Shown here: piece after piece, positions 35,595 through 48,530 of the stretch | How the letters are laid out: each line of letters begins with the position of its first letter | Position numbering within the stretch: the stretch's first letter is position 1 | Origin: Rhynchopus euleeides | Taxonomy: Eukaryota; Euglenozoa; Diplonemea; Diplonemida; Diplonemidae | DNA: 64,000 nucleotides | NCBI GenBank assembly: GCA_963210315.1 | Contig: OY723315.1 | Coordinates: forward strand, 558,001-622,000 | Direction: 5' to 3' | Notes under the pieces: generated by a model | Seen by the model: only the letters and a program-made list of their open reading frames with translations | What the model was told of the DNA's origin: nothing | The model's database searches: none | Made by a program: the position numbers and the translations under genes

Positions 35595-35826
35595 GCCAAA
35601 ATGACCCCACCGCGATCCGCACAGATCCCAAATATTCAGAGGAACAGGGTTTTGAAAAACCTGTAAGTGGGGTCCCGCTGGGTGGGTGGTGTAGGTGGGC
35701 TGATTTCTGGCCTCCCAGTCACATCCTCCCTTCAGAAGTCCGTGAATCAGACCCACATTTCATGGGTGAAACTTGGCACGCACACCACCAAAATGACCCC
35801 ACTACGATCCGCACGGAGCTCAAATA
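35595..35826. repeat. Direct repeat pair, about 193 nt apart
   Basis: CCAAAATGACCCCAC followed by CGATCCGCAC occurs at 35595-35637 and again at 35788-35826 with two to four changes. Flanking CCCACAT strings suggest that a larger segment was duplicated and has diverged. Confidence 0.75.
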
Positions 35827-38524
35827 ATGCAATAACGCCAGTCATGTGCGGCGATGCGATCAGTTTTGAGCCCCCCAAATAGGTGCCTCAGTAGCGCGTT
35901 TTTTTTGTATCCGATTTCGGTCACCAGCCCCCCGGACCCCCAGATTTAGGAAAAGCCCTGCTGGGAAGGGAATCGATCTGAAAGAAGTTGGGCACAACAC
36001 ACGCACACACACACACAAAACACCCCCTGCACTCTCTGTTTGCACCCACTCCGATCACACCACATAGAAGGTGGGGAAGGGAGAGAGGGCAGGTGATGGT
36101 AATAGCTAAAGGGGAGGAAGGGGAAGGGGCTACAGGCTCTAAGCACATGGGAAGTGGGGGGGTCTTGCTTGTGCAAGGGGGAGGTGTGATGAGAAATATA
36201 AAAAGAAACCCTACTTCCCAGAGCAGGAAGAGGGGCAACGGGAACATGCGTGTGGGGAGGGGTCGGCCTACTTGAAGCTACGATCGGTTTGAATATGAGA
36301 GAGAGAGAGGGAGCGGGGCAGTGAAGCAGAAGAAGAGGTAAATTAGGGGGCTGGCCTCCCCTCACTCGATGTGCAGGTTGTACAGTCCGAGCACTGAGTG
36401 AGGGAGGGGGGGGGGGGCGGGGGGGGAGAGGATGGGAGGAGGGGGATACCAACACGTGGCGACACAACCCCTGCACCAGAAAGGCGGTGCTGATGGGGCA
36501 AACAACATAGGTCATCATGGGTCGTGGGGGTGGGGAGTAACGCAGCAATATCCCGGCGATGGGGGCGATCTAAAAAGTGGAAGGGTGGAAGGGTGGGGGG
36601 GTTAGGGGGTGGGTGGTATGTATGTGTGTGTGTCGATCACTTTTTAAGGTGGGTTAACCCTGCATGGGGCCCTAGTCCACCCCTGTGTGTGTGTGTGTGT
36701 GTGTGTATCGTGTGCGCAGGGAATCCGCAAGGAATGTCATTTCCTTCCAATTCGCCCCCCTCCCCCGATGAATATCTCCCATCAGGACAACAAAGAAGAA
36801 GGGGCGTGTTCCTGACACGTCAGTAACACGCCTCCAAAAGCTGAAGCCTCCAAGGTTTTCCAAAAGATCTCGGGGAACCCCGAGGTTTTTGGAACTCGCC
36901 CTGGCAGGGAACCAGCAAGGATTTTATCAGGCATTCATAGTGTGGTCGGGGATTGGCTCTGAGAGACAGTTTTTGATCCAGTTTCCGAGAGGGGTGGGGT
37001 GGGGGTTGGGAAGGTAGTTAAGCAGATGAAAAGGAAAAAAGCGCAGAGAGAGAGAGAGAGAGAGAACGAAGCGCTGATCTTCCCTCCACTCGTTTAGGGG
37101 TGGCTGCGTCGGGAGGAGCGGTGGTCTGACCGCACCAAGGGTCACCTTGAGCGATTTAGAACCAGCGAATTGAGAAGTCGCAATGTACCCCACTCTCCAA
37201 AATGACGACATCTCCTACACTGACCCGGCACCAAGAGAGTCGGGATGGCGGGACCCAAATGATGCAAACAGTGTGGCAATGCTGCTGGTTTGCCACCCCT
37301 TGCGGTTGCTTCAGGCTGAAGTTTGCCAATCGCCCCTCTCTCTCTACCGCGACTGTCGTGATGGAGAACACAAAAACATCCCAAAAAGCCTTCCCTTTTT
37401 GGCACAGCCCTGTCCCCCCCCTCGCCCCCTCAGGAAGCTTGCAGGCTCAAGAGAATGGATATAAAAAAGCCACAACCGACACAAAAACAACAACCTGACA
37501 GGACCCAGAGTAGAAACCCAGGAAGACAGGTCTTTCTTTGAACAATAAAGAGAAGCGATGACATGGGAGGGAAGGTGGTTACAGTGGGGCAGGCTCCAAA
37601 CCTGTCCACATATGTTCAGCCCCGGGGAAACAGGGCGACCTGGCCAGGGGGGAGGTGGGAAGAAGAGCATGGGAATATTGCTGGGGAAGGCTGGGGGTAG
37701 GGGGGGGGGCACTCTGGCACACAGGAAGAGTGGCGGTAAATACCACATTGGCTGGAGTGCCAGTCGCCCGGGTCAGTTTGTCACAACAAAAGAAGACTGC
37801 AGAAGACACCAAGAGGGGGGAAATGGGTGCTCCGTATTTGTTCCCGGGGAGCGGCACCGACTGTCCCGGGGGGGGGGGGGGGTGCAGCTCTGTATGAAGC
37901 ACAGATCCCAACTGATTTTCCCTTGAGATCACACATTGTGTCCCGGGGTTGTGTTGGGAGCCCCTTATGAAGTGGAATTCATCGGCGCCCCTTTCTCTCT
38001 CTAAACCCCCCCCCCCCCCGCAATTTGCGCCACCACAGCCACCCACGCAGGGGAAGCCTGCACTGCATGGGGGCTCTACCTCCACACTCCCTGGCACTCC
38101 ACCCAGCTGCAAACCGGAGCTCTCCCCCCTCATGGCACACCCTCTACTGCTCCTGCCTCGCCGCTTCACCCACACGACCGTTTTAGCCACTGTTCTGCAA
38201 CAGCCTAGCACGACACGACAGTTCCGGGGAGAGGACCTTAGTCTACACCAGCCTGAGCAGGTCATCAGGGGTGCGTGCGAGCCGCGTTGCGCCTGTGCGG
38301 GTGGTTGAGGGTGGTCGGTGTGCATGCGATGCCTGTGTTGCAAATCAATCCGCAAAACCAGACAGCTTCCTTTTCCTGCGACTCTGACTAATGATGACGA
38401 TCTCTCTTTTTTCGTTGAACGCTGCCAACACGAACCTGCGCGGGTCGCACTGAGTGTTAGTGAAACAAACACAAAAGGAAAAAGGGCAAATGAGTCGCAG
38501 GGCGGGGCGCCGTCTGGTTTCCAA

Positions 38525-40676
38525 TTACACTACGTGTGTGCAAAAAAGAAAAAATAATACATCCCAGCCGTGCATATCGGAACAAGGGGCAGGGCTGCCT
38601 ATCCCTGTCTGCTGTTGAGGGTACCGAAGCCGCCCCGCATACCCCCCCACCCCCCCCCCCCTAACACATGCCCCTCTCCAACCCGCAGCACCTTGCCATA
38701 CCTGGTGCACCGTCCTCTCTCCAATAGAGAGCTTCGTCGTGCCCGATGCCCACAATGATGCCCGTGCAGGCCCCTGCACGGATCACCTCACCCGAGTGGA
38801 CCCCGAACATGCCAAGGAAATATTCGGCTGTTTCAAACTGCTCCTGCACCGGCGGATGCACCGACAGGTTCAGCTCCACAACCGGCGCGTGCATCGCACC
38901 GCTGGCATGCGCCACACCCTGCTGCTTACCCCCTCCAGCGCTGTGGTGGCCGCCACCACCACCACCACCATGAGAGTGTCCACCCCCCCGGTCCCCATGC
39001 TGTCCCCTGCCAGGCTGGTGCTGGACATGCTGCCTGCGCCTCTGGGTCTCCAGAGCAAGCGACCCCTGGTGCGTGTTGCAGCAGCGCCTGCACCGCCTCA
39101 GCCTCATCGAATTCACCAGGAGGCACATGCCGCACATCCACAGGTCCCCCGCCGGCATCTCTAGGTTGTTCTGCGCAGCCAAAGGGTTCAGCGTGAAGGC
39201 ATGGGGGAGCTGCTCACACCCGAGAGACCCAGACGGCCTCCAATAGAGAGAGCCTTCCAGGCAACCCACGAGATGCCCTGTCGCGCTGTGGGTCCCCTTC
39301 TGGTCGGCCATGGTGACTGCGATGCGCATCCCTGCCCAGGGGACGTGCCCCCCCGCCACCCTGCTGCAGGCAAACCGCTTCATCACCACAGGGGATGCGT
39401 CGAACAGCTCCACCTCGCCCAGCACCTGGTCCACAACCCTCACCCTGGTAGGGTGGACAGGGTCCTTCCGGGAGGTGTTTGTGGAGTAGTCCATAAAACC
39501 GAGGACGGAGTGTGTGTCACACACCGACATCCCCCTGCTGTGCCCGACCCGAGCGGCAGCCGCAACACGCCTCAGGAAAACCGCGGGGAAATGCCCCGCA
39601 CCCCCAGGTGTCCAGCAGGGCAGGGCAGGATAGTCGGGCTCTTCGGAAGGCGCGGGGGGCATCGGCGGAACCCTGTTGCATCCAAACAGCGCACAGGATA
39701 CGGACCTTGCATACCCCAGCCAGAACCGCACGGTGTGGCCTTCGGGGAGGGACGCAGCCGCCCTCTGGAGGGACGCCTCATCCTTGGGGCTGACACACAT
39801 CTCTGGGGCTGAGATGAGGAGGCGGAAGACCTCGGCACGGCGGGGCTGCCGGGTGGGGTCTGTCTCCCCCAGGAGAAGCTCCGTGGCGAGCTCGATGAAG
39901 GAGTCAGCATCGCCGATATAGCTCGCACCCACCTCCGTGAGGAGGCGGGGGAGGGGGCGGGCCTCGGGAACCTTGCAGCTGTGGTATGCGCGGAAGGCGG
40001 AGGTGACGATCTGCTCCACAGAGGCAACGTCTGCTCTGGCGACGGAGAGGATCAGCGCGTAGCGGGTGATGTCGCTGCCCCACAGCCTGAGGGGTGCGAT
40101 GGTCCGGATGGAGCCGACGGAGGAGTCCGCTTCCAGCATCGAGTAGACAAACCTCCGCGGCGTCGCGACCTGCGCGGTGACGGCGGCGCGGCCCTCCGAC
40201 TCGTCCTCCTGCAGCTCGGAGGCGGGGTCGGGGTCTGACGCGGCGTGGAGGTCGGGGAGGAAGTTCAGCACCTTCGTGGGTGTCCCCAGGGAGGAGGCGT
40301 GCCCCGAGGGGCGTGCGCTGTCAAGAGACGTGTCCTGTTGTTGGTGCTGTTGCTGCTGCCGCGCCTGCTGGTGGGGCCCCGGCGCTCTCTCAGCAGAGGG
40401 CTCCAGGAGCAGCGTTGTCGGGGTCAGGGCGCGTGCCGCCTCCTCCACCATCCACTGCGGCAGCGCTACCTCCCCAGACCCCCCCGCAGCTCCGCCGCGG
40501 TGGTGTTGCTGGTGTGCATCGTGGTGGTGGTGGGGGTGGTGGTGGTGCTGCTGCTGCTGCTGCTGCGCCTCCGCGCCCTGCTGCTCCTCCCAGCGCGGGT
40601 TGCGGTGTGGGGTCCGATCGCTGCTGCCTCCAGGGGTCCAGTGTTCTTCGCTCGCTGGGCTCTGCATCACGATCAT
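38525..40676 (-). CDS. RanBP2-type zinc-finger protein with repeated YWR modules
   Basis: Exon 1 (40676-38702) encodes 658 residues and ends at CACCAG|GTATGG, the local splice consensus. A likely last exon, 38604-38525, after ACAG, adds about 26 residues in phase but is less certain. The N-terminus is Gln/His-rich (residues about 32-60), encoded by CAG- and CAC-type repeats. Residues 513-532 fit the RanBP2 zinc finger W-x-C-x2-C-x3-N-x6-C-x2-C (W513, C515, C518, N522, C529, C532), a fold that binds single-stranded RNA or ubiquitin. Two related segments, VGCLEGSLYWR before the finger and VGIGHDEALYWR near the end, point to a repeated module that I do not know by name. A His/Gly-rich linker lies between. 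A role in RNA binding is likely but not shown. Confidence 0.75.
40499..40570 (-). repeat. Trinucleotide repeats inside the zinc-finger gene
   Basis: CAC- and CAG-type triplets encode the His- and Gln-rich tract near the N-terminus. Length variation between alleles is likely. Confidence 0.8.
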
Positions 40677-41925
40677 GCCCCGCAGCTGCTCTGGCGGGTG
40701 GAGGGTGGGTGCGGCTCACTATCCAGTGCACAGAAGGGGTTCAACGGCAGACAAGCTTCGTTGCGTACGCTACAGTGCACACAGATGGGACAGTTTGCTG
40801 AGATAGAAATCGGGCAGATCAGCAGGATCTTGAAAGATTCGGTGGGTGGTGGGGTAGGGATCGGGGGGCTTTTTCATCATCCTTGCCACTGTATGCCCTC
40901 CACTCCCTGACTTCAGCAGCAAGAAAAGGGCGGTGTCGCCCGCACCTCCCCCCCCCCCCCTCTGGTAACAGATAGGAGGGGGGGGTGGCCACAGCGGCCG
41001 CAGTAGGTTGCCGCAGAGTGAAGCCGTTCAGCTTGCATCACGAGGACAGGTCGTATATCGCACTGCCTCCCTTTGTTGAGTGCCTGCGTGCCGCACGACC
41101 CAAGGGGGAGGGGGACAGCGACAGGCCCAGTGTAAGGCCCTTCCTCCTTCCCCCCTGCTGCAGGGGGGTGGGGGGGGATGGCCTGGCGATTGGATTTCTG
41201 AGAACTGGCGTCGCACAGCCGCACTGGCCGGGGCAAACGTGCAACTGCAAAGGATACACACTCCCCACCACCCCCCCTCTCTTCCACTCCCTTGTTTGGT
41301 GGGGCACCCAGGGCCTTCCAACAGACAGCTGGGCCAGCACATCTTAAAACAGACCGGAGAAGAAGACAAGCATGTCGGAGTGAATGAAATGAAAAATGCC
41401 GGATATGAGGGAGTGAGACACGCACGTGTAAATGAAGAACTCCAACACCCTCCCGGCAAGCCCCGCTGAGCGCGGAACTTTTCTTCCTTGGATTCCTTGA
41501 AGGTGGGAGGGGGCGGGAGGGGGCGGGAGGGGGAGGCGGTGGCCGTGCTCAGGGGTGGGGTGTGTGGGTGAAAGGCCTGGCAATAAGGCGTGTGTGCCAA
41601 CACGGTGGCACAGTTGGAGCGAACGGCACATCTCACCCCGCCCCCCTCTCACCGCCTCACATTCCCTCGCCCGCCTCACCCAGCAGCACGACAGTGTTGC
41701 CGAAAGAAGGGGACATAGTCATAACAAGACATAAATGGACCGACTGCACTGGGTTCTCTGGGTTCGCTCTGCCCGCCCTCAGAAATATTCCAGCCACTCA
41801 CTTTGGCTTGGCAGACAGCATAAGAGTTGGCGCAGCACCTGTGGGAGCTGCCTCGGTTTGATGCACCACATATAAGCAAAGACGCACACCCCGCCACCCC
41901 ATCCCCCCACCCCCCACACACCCCT
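40677..41925. other. Spacer between CFAP43 and the zinc-finger gene
   Basis: Pyrimidine- and purine-rich spacer with C tracts near 40945. Open frames on both strands are short and Pro/Arg/Gly-rich, and no gene is supported. Confidence 0.55.
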
Positions 41926-44900
41926 TCACTGAACTTCGTCGGGGTTTCCGACAACACGCTTGGAAACGACAGCGAAAGACGGGAAGGTGCGCTCGCGGAG
42001 GCGGTCGATCTCCTTCTTGAGGAGCTTCATCTCCTCCTGCTGTGCCCGTGCAACGTCCTCCAGCTTGCGGGTGACACGCATGTCCTTCATGAGGCGCAGG
42101 TTCCGCTGTTGGTCCAGCCCTGTGCTCTGCAGGTGGTGAATCTCGTCGCGCTGCGCCACCAGCTGGCGGGCCTCCTTCACCTGCTCTGCGAGCAGCTCGT
42201 TCTCCGCATCCTTCTCGCGGATGATGATGCGGATCTTCTGCATCTGCGCCTTCTTCTCGTCAATCTTCGACTGCATCGCCGTCTTGACGTGCTCTATCTT
42301 CTTCATGATCCCCTCACGCTCCAAGTCGTGGTGGTTCTCCGCACCCCCCTTGATAAACTCCTGCATCGCCTTCGTCGCCCTCAGCGTGTGCAGGTGTTTG
42401 TGCTCCATCTCGAGCGACCGCACCTCATGCCGGAGCATCTGGTTCTCCCATTCGATGTAGCAGATGCCCTTCTTAAACTGCATGATCTCCATCATCTTCT
42501 CCACCTTAGCCCGCCCGTGCTCACGGATCTGCACGTTGAGCTCCTCGATGCGTTGCTTGTCGATGAGGATGGCGTCTGCGTAGTCTGTCACAACAGCCTC
42601 CTGCTCCACCTCGATCTTCCCCTGCTTGAAGGTGTGCATGGTGTCGAGGTTGTAGCACTCCCGCACCATCTGCCGCTTGAACTCATGGAGGATGCGTGAC
42701 TTCTCTTCGAGGTCCGCCTGGTGGGTGCGGCTCTCCTTCGAGAGCCTGTCGTGCACCTTCTGCAGCTCCTGCTGCTCGTCGGTGAGCTGCTTCTGCAGAC
42801 GCTCCGCCTCCAGGCGCTCCCTGCGGAACTCCAGGAAGTCGCGCCACGCGTCATCTCGCAGGCCTTCGGGCTTCTCCATACGCACCTCGCTGGCGTCGGG
42901 CTGCACGGTTGCCTTCTTCTTCCGCTCTTCTTCCTCCTCCTCGACAAAGGCGAAGGGGTCAGGGGTGAACGTGTCGTCCTTCCGCCGCTTGTCCTCACGC
43001 GGCTCCTTCTTCTGCTTGTCCTTCTTCGGCTTGGTTGACTTCCGCAGGATTTTGATCAGCATGTCCGCATAGTCCTCGTTGTCCGCAAAGGGGTGCTGCG
43101 TGCGGATCTCCTTGTCACCCGTCTTCCGCTTCTCGTTTGCAACGAGCTCATCGAGCTTGTCACGCTTCAGCTGCAGCTCCTTGAAAGACTCATGGGCAAG
43201 CTGCGTTGCCTTTGCCGCCTCCTCCTTGGCACGCTCGACAACCTTCTGGAGACGGGAGACATGCGACGACATCTCGTCCTGCTGGACACGTCCCTGCGCC
43301 AGCTTGATGATCTGCAGGTCCATCTGGCACAGCTCCGTGTCTGTATTCAGCTTCAGGTTGAAGAGGTTCAGAAGCTCGGTATCATAGTCGGCGAGGATCT
43401 TGTCGACCTCCTTCTGCACCTCCTTCAGCTCCGCATGCAGGGAACGCCTGTGCTTCTCCTCCTCCTCCAGACGCTTCTGCACCCGCTTCTCATACTCTTT
43501 GTAGGCCTTCTGCTCCTCGTCGCCCCACTCCTCGCGAGGGCGGTACTGCTCCTTGTTCGACTCATCCGCGAAGGGGGGCACCTTGATCTCCACCACCACA
43601 CGCTCGTCACGCTCGAGGCGGTTGTCCATCATGATCTTCAGGGCACGTTCGTTGGTCTCGTCCTCCTCACTCCGCTTCTTGGGCCCGTCATCCGCCTCAG
43701 CCTTGGCGTCGCTCAGCTTGTTGATGTTGATCTCCGTGTCTGTCACAGTGAGGACCCGGTCCGGATGCTCCGTCTCGATCTCCTTAGCAACCGTGAGCTG
43801 CTCCGGCAGATCCAACTCCTTGAAGATCTGCTTAATCTTGACGTTCTTCTCCATAATCCGCTCGATGTCTGTCTTCTTCCTCTCCAGCTGCGAGGCGACG
43901 TGCCTGTTGAACCCATCCCGCCGCACAAAGATCTCCTGCCCCAGCAGTGCGATCTGTGTGATGGTCCGCGCCTTGGTGTATGTGCTGTATTTGTTGTACA
44001 GCAAGGCCTCGACAGGCAGCAGGGATTCCTCCTCCAGCGTCAGGGCTGTGAGTGGAGGGGGTGTGATAGCGGCGCCCCTCATTGGTTCTGTCACAGGATT
44101 CGGAGCTGAAATACCAACAAAGCACAGGCGGGTGCCAAAGGAACTACACAAATTTACCTTTTCAGGAAGGGGGGCAACAATCGGGGAAATTACCGATGAT
44201 GAGACCCGCACAAAAATTCAACTCTTCCATCTCTTCGGTGGAATTCTCCCCCCCTTCTCCAAACCCACACTTCTCACCATGCATGTGACGCTGAAGCCCC
44301 TGCATACGTTTCTCACCCTCCTCCTTCTCCGCTTCCTCCTCGACCGGGGGCGGCGGCGCGGCAGCCTCTGCGGGCTCCTCGCCGTTCTCCTGGGCTTCCT
44401 CCTCTTCGGTGGCCTGCAGGTTGTCCAACGTCTCGATGTTGGAGCGCCGTGACCACTCCATCATCTCCACCTGTGCACGGGGAGGATGCATGCTGGGGTG
44501 CACGGGGTGATCAACACAGAGAGATGAGCAAAAAAAGACGGAAGCCAACATTCTTGAAATAGATCCAACCTGTTGGGAACTCCACTCGAAGCGCCGCGAG
44601 GGGAAAATTGAGTAGCACAGCAAATGAAACGCAATGTGTGGTGCAACACACCAGCTCAATCAAATTTTTCCGAGGGGTCCCAAAGCCACCTCAGGAAGTG
44701 TCACACAGAGAGAATAGAGATTCGGCTGAAATACCTCACGCATGAACTTCATCTTCCGGAGGAGCACCCGCTGCTCGTTGGTGTGTTTCTCGATGACGTA
44801 GCTCGGAACCTCAATCTGGGTCTTCTCCTGCATCCCCTTGAGGACCTTCAGATGCTGCGACATGGAATCCCAGCACTGCTTCTTGATGCGATCCGCAATA

Positions 44901-47454
44901 TGCTCCTTTGCGAGGTTGGTCCACTTGATCTCCTCCTCCTTCTCCGCCATCAGCTTCCGCCCCTCCTCCTGGATCTCCTGCCGCTGCGACTCAATCATGA
45001 AGGCCTGCGTCTCGAGCTTCTCATCTTCGGCAGCAGCGACATTCTCCGTTTTGTAGTGCTGCAGCTGATCCCGGAGGGTCGCAATTCTCGCACCGACTTC
45101 CTTGCGGTGCCATTCGTACTTCGCCTGCAGCGCCTTGCTCCTTTCCTCATCTGCCTTTGAGATGTAGGTGTGTTCCTCAATGCTCGGTGTGGCGGCGTCC
45201 GGATCCACCTCCATCGGCCCGATCACGTACGGCTTCTGAGAAGTGTCGCGCGCACCGGACATCACCCACACACCCAGCAGCCCGTCACCCCCTATGGAGA
45301 AGACACGCTTTTTATCGCTGGAGAGCTCGAAGTCGGCAACGCCCCCGAACAGGCAGTTATGCCTGCAGGCCGACACCAGCGCTGTGAAGTGGGGTGTGAT
45401 GTACACAGCAGGGGTGGGACGGGCAGCGGACATACGTTTATCCCCCATCTTGCCGTTGAGATCCCGGATCTCCATTCGGCCGTCGAGAGAAGACGAGATG
45501 ACGAAGTTCTCGGTGACAACAACCTGGGGTGGGGTGGGGGGTTCCGGGTATGGTGTGAATCTGCTGATGATTCGTTTCACATAGTGTTTTTGGGGGCGTC
45601 GAGAATCACAAGCAAGCTTGAGCTGTCCCATCGATACTTATTTTTTGGCACGACCTCTAACAAACCGAAAAGCGGCGATATTGCATGCAGAGGCAGAAAA
45701 CATACATTTGACACCGCCTTGTCGCAGGGCGCCCACTGCATATGCGGCTTCTTCAGGGCAACCTTTGTGGGGTCCGGGTTACGGACAGACAGGTCGAGGT
45801 TGTAGAGCCGGATCGACTTGTCACGGCAGGCAACACACACCGTCACCAATTCCTCTTGCGAATCCAGCGTCCGGATGTGATCGACAGGGAGATCTGTCCG
45901 CCACACATACGCAACGAGCGACTTGGGAAACTCTTTCGTATCCGGATCCTCATACGGTTCGTTCTCCGAAGGGAACACGATGTACCGGATATCCCCGCTG
46001 TCGCTTGAGGCGAGTATGCTGCTGTTGTCAGCCCAGGAGAGGGCGCGGATTGGCGACTCAAACGAGATGTGCCCAATGAAGTGCAGCGACGTGAACTGCG
46101 TGCTGAAGAACACGCCGACCCCATCTGCGACACACGCAAACCTCCTCCCGAAGGGGCACATCGAGATTGCAGAAATCACGACGTTCTCCTTATCGGTCAG
46201 CTTCGCCTGCTCTAGGAGGACTGGAGAGGCAAGCCTTGCCAGGTTGAACAGCCTCACGTGGGAGTTGTCATACCCCACAACGACATACCCGGAGGAGACG
46301 CCTGTCCCTGCACAGAGGCTGGTCGGGCCACTCCCGGAATCAACCTTCGACACCAGCGTGTTGTCCTTCGGGGAGTAGACCCTCAGGGTGCTGTCACACC
46401 CAATCATCACCAGGTAGTCGGAATCCGCCTTTGTGAAGCACACCGCCTTCTTCAAACCCCCGCCGCTGCACGACAGGAGAACCCTCCCCGAGTCCGACAC
46501 CTCCCGGAAGGCATCCGCCTTCAGGCTGGGCCCCTCATAGGATTCGAACCGAACCACCTGAAGAACACCGTCCCTCCCTCCAACATAAAAGGCATTCCAA
46601 GAGGGCGCGGCGACGACTGAAGACACCCTGCTGCTGGCGAGGGTGAGGGTCCTCTCTATGGCATGGCTGTCATGCCTGAAGAATCGGAGGATACCATCCT
46701 GCGAGGCGGTGACGACGTGGTGGCGTGTGAGGAGGATGGAAACGATCCCCCCTGTTGCACCGCCGGGGGTTTCCCACCAGGGGGTGCCCGCCCCGGTGTT
46801 TGCGTCGAACTCATAAACATCCCCCCCGGTTGTCCCGCAGAGAACCACGCCATTACGGGTGGAGTGGGCAAGAGATGAAACCTTCACCTGGTGCTGCGTC
46901 CTCCCCTCGGTGAAAATCAACGCAGGGCTTCCCTGAGACCTCTCCACCCTCCAGAAGAGGACATGGTGGTTCCCAACGGAGGCGAGCTCCTCCCAGGAGA
47001 ACGGAGAGAAGGCGATTGTGCGGGGTTGCTGTGACCCTCCCTGTGTGGAGCAGATTGGGGTGAGTGTCTTTGCCCCCCCATCGACGGAGAAGATTGATAT
47101 TTTGAAGGAGAGCTGGCCGCACACCACTGCGAAGGTGGACCCATCACGGGAGAAAGCCATGTCCAGCACCTCGAGTTGTCCCACGTCTTTAATCTGCTGT
47201 GTCATCTTGAAGGTCATGTTGCAGACCCGCAGCTCCACCTCCTCCCCAATCAGCCCCACCACGATGATGCTCTGGCGCGTGCAGACAGCGAGGGGTCCGA
47301 TGGGCTTTCCCATATCGCTCTGCGACTCCAGAATCCCCGTCTCTCCGTTGACCCGCATCACGTTGTTCCCCTCGCAGAACAGAACCTCATTCCCCAGCAC
47401 CGCAAGGGGCGACCCGGTGTAACCCACAAGGCGCTCATATTCAAGCTTCGCCAT
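41926..47454 (-). CDS. CFAP43: Cilia/flagella-associated protein 43 (CFAP43/44 family)
   Basis: Four exons in phase: 47454-45706, 45523-44735, 44470-44278 and 44045-41926, giving 1616 residues (human CFAP43 about 1665). The introns are 182, 264 and 232 nt; the borders are GTATGT, GTATTT and GTGAGA with CAG acceptors. The N-terminal 650 residues or so are WD40 propellers (repeated GH/D-x-LxxWD-like strands such as SPIRALSWADNSSILAS). The rest is long coiled coil, with a Lys/Arg/Glu-rich middle, ending near ERTFPSFAVVSKRVVGNPDE. With CFAP44 the family forms the tether complex that anchors inner-arm dynein I1/f to axonemal doublets, so the cell should build motile flagella. I favour CFAP43 over CFAP44 by length and C-terminus. 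The start at 47454 follows a pyrimidine-rich leader; the frame upstream of it is Pro-rich. Confidence 0.82.
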
Positions 47455-48530
47455 CCTCGGAGGTGGAGGGGGCGTCAGGGAAGTGGGGCGGTGGTGGGCC
47501 CTGTGACCCTCGTCTTTAGGCTTGTGCTGCTTGCCCAGCGCCGGTTCCCTCGCGGGAAAGGCGCGTGGAGGGGGTGGGGGGAGGGCCGGTGTGTATGTGG
47601 GGGCGGGCAAAAAGGAGGCCCACCTGCAGAGAAGCCAGGGGTGGTGTTGGGTGTTGTCAAAAAGACTTGGAGGGGGGGCAGTGGCATAGAAGTAGAAGGA
47701 AGCAGAAGAAAGAAGCACAAGACTTGGGGGGGGGTTGATCGTCGAGAGTGAATGGAAAAGCAAGTCTCTCAGCACCTTCTTGCAATGTTAGTTCAAAGAG
47801 ACTTGAGTTGGGGGGGGAAGGGGGGAGGCAGCGTTCCACCCCCCCGCCCCTATTCTGTGGGGAGTGTTCAGGCGTTCGAAGAACACCTGAATTGTCGTTG
47901 TTCCCCCCCCTCTCTCTGTCCTCTGGACCCGCTTTGCGGGAGGAAAATAGGGGGGCTGGCATGTGACTATGACGCTGGCAAAAAAAAAGGAGGCGGGATA
48001 TGGAACAAAATCACAAACGTATGAATTCCTCACCTTCATCGCCCCTCTCCCTCACCCGCGCCTCCTTGCTTTGAGCTCCTCAACAACGTCATGACACTCA
48101 GTGATCAGAACCACTCTCGCAGGGTATCCCCTGCCCTGCCCTACCATCTCCCCACTTCGACCCCACACGGGCATCAGCCGCTGGCCGGAAGGCCCTTGCA
48201 GGCCACATCTAGGTTAGGCACATCGCACAAAGGTGCACCGGGGAGGCAAAGGGCAAACAAAAATCCCCCCCCCTCATCCACAAAATAATTGGACTCAGCA
48301 TCCCAGTCGCTTTGGCAACTGCAACACCCTGCCCCGTTTCTTTTGCCTGAGGGCAGGAGGGGCACGTCACTTCCCGCCCACACCCCCCCCGGAGCCTCTA
48401 CGTTTCACCACCCACCTCGCAGTGCAGGGACCACCTCGAGGTAGGTGTCCCCCAGCACCCCCCCTGGGCTAGCTAGGTGAGGAAAGCTGGACTGCCAATC
48501 GCCCCCACCACCACCACCCCACCCCGACCG
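47455..48530. other. Spacer upstream of CFAP43
   Basis: Contains family A copy 3 and G/C tracts. No gene is supported. Confidence 0.55.
47726..47792 (-). repeat. Family A dispersed motif, copy 3
   Basis: The most complete copy: nine G, TTGATC, gtcgagagtgaatggaaa, AGCAAGTCTCT, cagcaccttcttgcaatg, TTAGT. AGACTTG-like strings lie on both sides (GACTTGG before it, GACTTGAG after it), a possible short flanking duplication. It is 272 nt upstream of the CFAP43 start codon. Confidence 0.85.

Larger units (their letters stand above)
31902..38524. other. Longest region without a recognisable gene (6.6 kb)
   Basis: The region contains CA (32731-32749), AG (34542-34564), GT (36684-36706) and GA (37044-37064) repeats, many G tracts, a perfect hairpin at 35453-35483 and a direct repeat pair at 35595 and 35788. 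The stretch from 33840 to 34250 is complex and GC-balanced yet has no convincing frame. A 297-codon minus frame (37579-38472) and others were judged chance. It may hold a boundary between transcription units or non-coding RNA genes; I cannot decide. Confidence 0.5.

Noticed and set aside
37579..38472. 297-codon minus-strand frame downstream of the zinc-finger gene
   Set aside because: Correct strand, but Cys/Gly/Pro/Ser scatter without pattern and no splice sites joining it to the neighbour.
43093..44109. 338-codon Leu-rich plus-strand frame
   Set aside because: Mirror of the CFAP43 coiled coil: Lys/Glu codons read backwards become Leu/Phe.
46530..46560. T-loop-like GATTCGAACC
   Set aside because: Lies in the CFAP43 coding exon and has no surrounding cloverleaf.
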